Source: an uncultured Desulfobulbaceae bacterium (lineage in GTDB: Bacteria > Desulfobacterota > Desulfobulbia > Desulfobulbales > BM004). From it: a DNA stretch of 64,000 nucleotides. A program made the position numbers and the translations under genes. The notes below the pieces were generated by a model, which made no database searches, had not been told where the DNA came from, and saw nothing but the letters and a program-made list of their open reading frames with translations. Of the stretch, positions 60,636 to 64,000 are shown one piece after another. Location of the stretch: positions 105,236 through 169,235 of the forward strand of contig CAMYKS010000010.1 in NCBI GenBank assembly GCA_947259115.1. Reading direction: 5' to 3'. The stretch's first letter is position 1. The number at the start of each line of letters is the position of its first letter.

Positions 60636-62528
60636 TCATCCGGCTTCCGGGCTTTCGGATTCCGGGCTTTCGGATTCCGCAGGCTCATCGACAGCCTGCT
60701 GCTCAGCAAGGGGCTGGCTCTCCTTTTTCACCTTGGAGCCCGATTTAACTGCCTCAATGATGTTCTTAATATCCTCCAGCACGATGGTCTCTTTTTCCAG
60801 CAGGGCATCTGCCATATCATGCAGAACCTGGGTGTTTTCGGACAGAAGTTTTTGCGCTATGTCATTGGCTGACTCCACCATCAATTTTACTTCCTTGTCA
60901 ATGAGGATGGCGGTATTTTCACTGTAATCGCGGTGCTGGGAGATCTCCCGGCCGAGGAATATCTGCTCTTCCTTCTTGCCGTATGTTAGGGGACCCAAGT
61001 CACTCATGCCCCACTCGCAGACCATCTTTCTGGCCAGGGTAGTGGCCTGCTCAATATCGTTGCCGGCACCGGTGGTTATATCGTTAAAAACCAGCTTTTC
61101 CGCAACCCGGCCACCCAGGAGAATACATATCCTGTTAATCAGATAACTTTTCGAGTGCGTATGCTTTTCCTCGATGGGAAGCTGCTGGGTAAGACCAAGG
61201 GCCCGGCCCCGGGGAATAATGGTGACCTTATGAATGGGGTCTGTTTCGGGCAGCATGATGGCAACCAGGGCATGCCCGGCCTCATGGTAGGCAGTGATTT
61301 CCTTTTCCTTATCGGTGATGATCATACTGCGCCGTTCTGCGCCCATCATGACCTTGTCCTTGGCCATTTCAAGATGGGCCATGGTGACCTTGTCATCGTT
61401 ACTGCGGGCAGCAAGCAGAGCTGCTTCATTGACCATATTCTCCAGGTCGGCTCCGGTAAACCCTGGCGTTCCCCTGGCAATGACCGGCCACTCAATATTG
61501 TCGGCCACAGCTGTTTTACGGCCATAAACTTCGAGGATTTTCTCACGGCCTTTAACATCGGGGATGGGCACTATAACCTGCCTGTCAAAGCGGCCGGGAC
61601 GCAGCAGGGCGGGATCAAGAACATCAGGCCGGTTGGTTGCAGCGACAATAATAACACCTTCACTGGATTCAAAGCCGTCCATTTCAACCAGCAGCTGGTT
61701 CAGGGTCTGCTCACGTTCGTCATGGCCACCGCCAAGTCCGGCACCACGATGCCTGCCCACAGCATCAATCTCATCTATGAAAATGATGCAGGGCGCATTT
61801 TTCTTACCCTGGACAAACAGGTCACGGACCCGGGAGGCGCCGACACCGACAAACATCTCGACAAAATCAGAACCGCTGATGGTGAAAAATGGCACTTCAG
61901 CCTCACCTGCAATGGCCTTGGCTAAAAGGGTTTTGCCTGTGCCGGGAGCACCGGCAAGGAGCACCCCCTTGGGGATCCTGCCACCCAGACGGGTAAACTT
62001 TTTGGGATCCTTTAAAAAATCGATAATTTCTGACAATTCTTCCTTGGCCTCTTCAATGCCGGCCACATCCTTGAAGGTAACATTGGTTTCACCTTTTTCC
62101 ATGAGACGCGCCCGTGTTTTACCAAAAGACATGGCGCCACGGCCGCCCATCTGCATCTGCCGCATGAAAAATATCCAGACACCGATAAGGAGCAGCATGG
62201 GGAACCAGGATACCAGGATGGTCACATACCATGGCGTATCCTCTTTCTGTTTTACCGATATGTCGACCCCGTTTGTGCGCAGCATGGGAATAAGTTCAGA
62301 GTCATCCGGGGTTATTGTGCGGAAATCATTGCCACCCCTCAGAGTTCCCTTGATCTGGTCGCCTTCGATGGTAACCTTGGTTATGGCACCGGATTCCACA
62401 CTATTGACAAAATCGCTGTAAGAAATATCCACATGCTGGAGCTGCGGCTTGTTGAACAGGTTGAATAGGAGAATCATGGTCAGGCCGATCACCAGCCACA
62501 TGCTCAGGTTTTTATAAAAAGTGTTCAA
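60636..62528 (-). CDS. ftsH: ATP-dependent zinc metalloprotease FtsH
   Basis: [21 protein letters not shown] region; [13 protein letters not shown]. Confidence 0.98.
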   Translation of the reverse strand: MNTFYKNLSMWLVIGLTMILLFNLFNKPQLQHVDISYSDFVNSVESGAITKVTIEGDQIKGTLRGGNDFRTITPDDSELIPMLRTNGVDISVKQKEDTPWYVTILVSWFPMLLLIGVWIFFMRQMQMGGRGAMSFGKTRARLMEKGETNVTFKDVAGIEEAKEELSEIIDFLKDPKKFTRLGGRIPKGVLLAGAPGTGKTLLAKAIAGEAEVPFFTISGSDFVEMFVGVGASRVRDLFVQGKKNAPCIIFIDEIDAVGRHRGAGLGGGHDEREQTLNQLLVEMDGFESSEGVIIVAATNRPDVLDPALLRPGRFDRQVIVPIPDVKGREKILEVYGRKTAVADNIEWPVIARGTPGFTGADLENMVNEAALLAARSNDDKVTMAHLEMAKDKVMMGAERRSMIITDKEKEITAYHEAGHALVAIMLPETDPIHKVTIIPRGRALGLTQQLPIEEKHTHSKSYLINRICILLGGRVAEKLVFNDITTGAGNDIEQATTLARKMVCEWGMSDLGPLTYGKKEEQIFLGREISQHRDYSENTAILIDKEVKLMVESANDIAQKLLSENTQVLHDMADALLEKETIVLEDIKNIIEAVKSGSKVKKESQPLAEQQAVDEPAESESPESESPEAG

Positions 62529-62699
62529 AATTCAGTCCTCAATACAGGTCAGTATGACGTCCGGCGCTTGCACCGGGTTCATTATTATAAAATTTTAGTT
62601 TACAAGGTGTTTTACAAAACACCCAGCCCATGAACAATTACAGTGTAAGATAAGTTCAGACTCTGTAAAAGTCCAGCCATTTTCCCCCAAGCTGCCTCC

Positions 62700-64000
62700 C
62701 TAAAAATATTCCTGGATGGCCTTTACCTGTATTTCTTTTTGCCGTAAAGTCTCCAACGCCCTTACCATTGACAGGGCGCCGCTGGTGGTCGTGGTATAGG
62801 GCAGGTGATAATCCAGGGCGCTTCTGCGGATGGAATAGGAATCTTCGGTGGTTCGTGATCCCAATGAGGTGTTTATAATCCACTGGATCTGGTTATCCTG
62901 CACCTTGTCCAGCAGGTGGGGCCGTCCCTGGGATATCTTGTTCACCATGGTACATTCCACATTGTGCTCAGTTAAATATGCCGCTGTACCGCTTGTCGCC
63001 AGGATGGAAAATCCAAGGTTCAACAGGCGCTGCGCCAGTGGCAGAACTGCCGGTTTGTCGGCATTGCGCACGCTTATAAGCACATTCCCTTTATCCGGCA
63101 ATTTCTGGCCGGCTGCCAGCTGTGATTTGGCAAAGGCAATGCCCACGGAACTGTCAAGCCCCATGACTTCACCTGTTGATTTCATTTCAGGACTCAACAG
63201 GGTATCGACATTGGCAAAGCGGTCAAAGGGGAATACCGCCTCCTTTACAGCCCAGTGGCTTACCTCGATCTCTTTTGTCAGTCCCAGGTCAGCCAGTTTC
63301 ATGCCCATCATAACCTTGGTGGCAAGCTTTGCCAGAGGCACACCGGTTGCCTTGCTGACAAAAGGTATGGTGCGTGAAGCCCTGGGATTTACTTCCAGGA
63401 CATACAATTCGTTATCCTTAACCGCAAATTGCACATTCATCAAGCCAATGACATTTAATTCCTGGGCCATGGCCTTTGAAGCTTCCTTGATTTCCTCAAT
63501 CATTTCCGGTGATAAGGAATGGGGCGGCAGGACACAGGCGGAGTCTCCCGAATGGATGCCCGCCTCTTCGATATGCTCCATGATGCCGCCTATGATGGTT
63601 ACCTCACCATCGGATATGGCATCAACATCAATCTCCACGGCGTCTTTTAAGAATTTGTCGACCAGTACCGGATGTTCAGAGGAAACGATAATGGCAGAAG
63701 CCATAAACTCCCTGATGCCTTTGTCGTTGTAGACGATGCGCATGGCCCTGCCGCCGAGAACATAGGAAGGCCGCACCACCACCGGATACCCTACACGCTC
63801 GGCTATGGCAAGCGCCTCCTCCATGGTGCGTGCAGTCCCATTGGCAGGCTGCTTCAGGTTTAATTTCTGCAGAAACTGTTGAAAGCGCTTGCGGTCCTCT
63901 GCCCTGTCAATGGAATCAGGCGATGTACCGACGATGGGCACCCTGGCCTCGGCCAGAGGAACTGCCAGATTCAACGGGGTCTGGCCTCCGAACTGGACAA
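62700..64000 (-). CDS. carB: Carbamoyl-phosphate synthase large subunit, C-terminal part (continues past window edge)
   Basis: VQFGGQTPLNLAVPLAEARVPIVGTSPDSIDRAEDRKRF; MNVQFAVKDNELYVLEVNPRASRTIPFVSKATGVPLAKLATKVM; C-terminal MGS-like domain. Confidence 0.97.
   Translation of the reverse strand, partial: VQFGGQTPLNLAVPLAEARVPIVGTSPDSIDRAEDRKRFQQFLQKLNLKQPANGTARTMEEALAIAERVGYPVVVRPSYVLGGRAMRIVYNDKGIREFMASAIIVSSEHPVLVDKFLKDAVEIDVDAISDGEVTIIGGIMEHIEEAGIHSGDSACVLPPHSLSPEMIEEIKEASKAMAQELNVIGLMNVQFAVKDNELYVLEVNPRASRTIPFVSKATGVPLAKLATKVMMGMKLADLGLTKEIEVSHWAVKEAVFPFDRFANVDTLLSPEMKSTGEVMGLDSSVGIAFAKSQLAAGQKLPDKGNVLISVRNADKPAVLPLAQRLLNLGFSILATSGTAAYLTEHNVECTMVNKISQGRPHLLDKVQDNQIQWIINTSLGSRTTEDSYSIRRSALDYHLPYTTTTSGALSMVRALETLRQKEIQVKAIQEYF

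Noticed and set aside
61155-62421. Long plus-strand ORFs (256 and 285 aa) opposite ftsH
   Set aside because: Antisense shadow ORFs of a conserved GC-rich gene.

Overview
A 64 kb bacterial chromosomal window. Gene content (octaheme secreted cytochrome, sucrose synthase/sucrose-phosphate synthase pair, DUF4080/DUF4070 radical SAM proteins) suggests a Desulfobacterota/deltaproteobacterial genome, but taxonomy is inference. It is mostly a housekeeping backbone: der, PBP1A-type, mutL, trmFO, maf, bioB, ilvC, a ybbA/ybbP/tesA-type operon, mtfA, folP, ftsH and partial carB. Three accessory blocks are set into it: (1) about 5-15 kb, a minus-strand set of small envelope/stress-type genes ending in a PAS-sigma54 regulator; (2) 20.7-26.8 kb, a sucrose cluster; (3) about 28.3-38.6 kb, an AT-rich, all-plus-strand island between trmFO and maf, flanked by two inverted copies of one fold-back (MITE-like) element. 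Reading non-ORF sequence by hand showed gene debris that the ORF track misses or splits: an RNB exoribonuclease remnant (~6.6-6.86 kb), two hisF 3'-end remnants (33.3 and 35.2 kb), an mtfA remnant (48.7 kb) 5 kb from the intact mtfA, and a diguanylate cyclase split by one in-frame amber codon. Small unlisted ORFs and duplicated palindrome/hairpin/terminator modules in the island were also found. I recognised no rRNA, tRNA or CRISPR array. All calls come from reading sequence and motifs; no database search was run.
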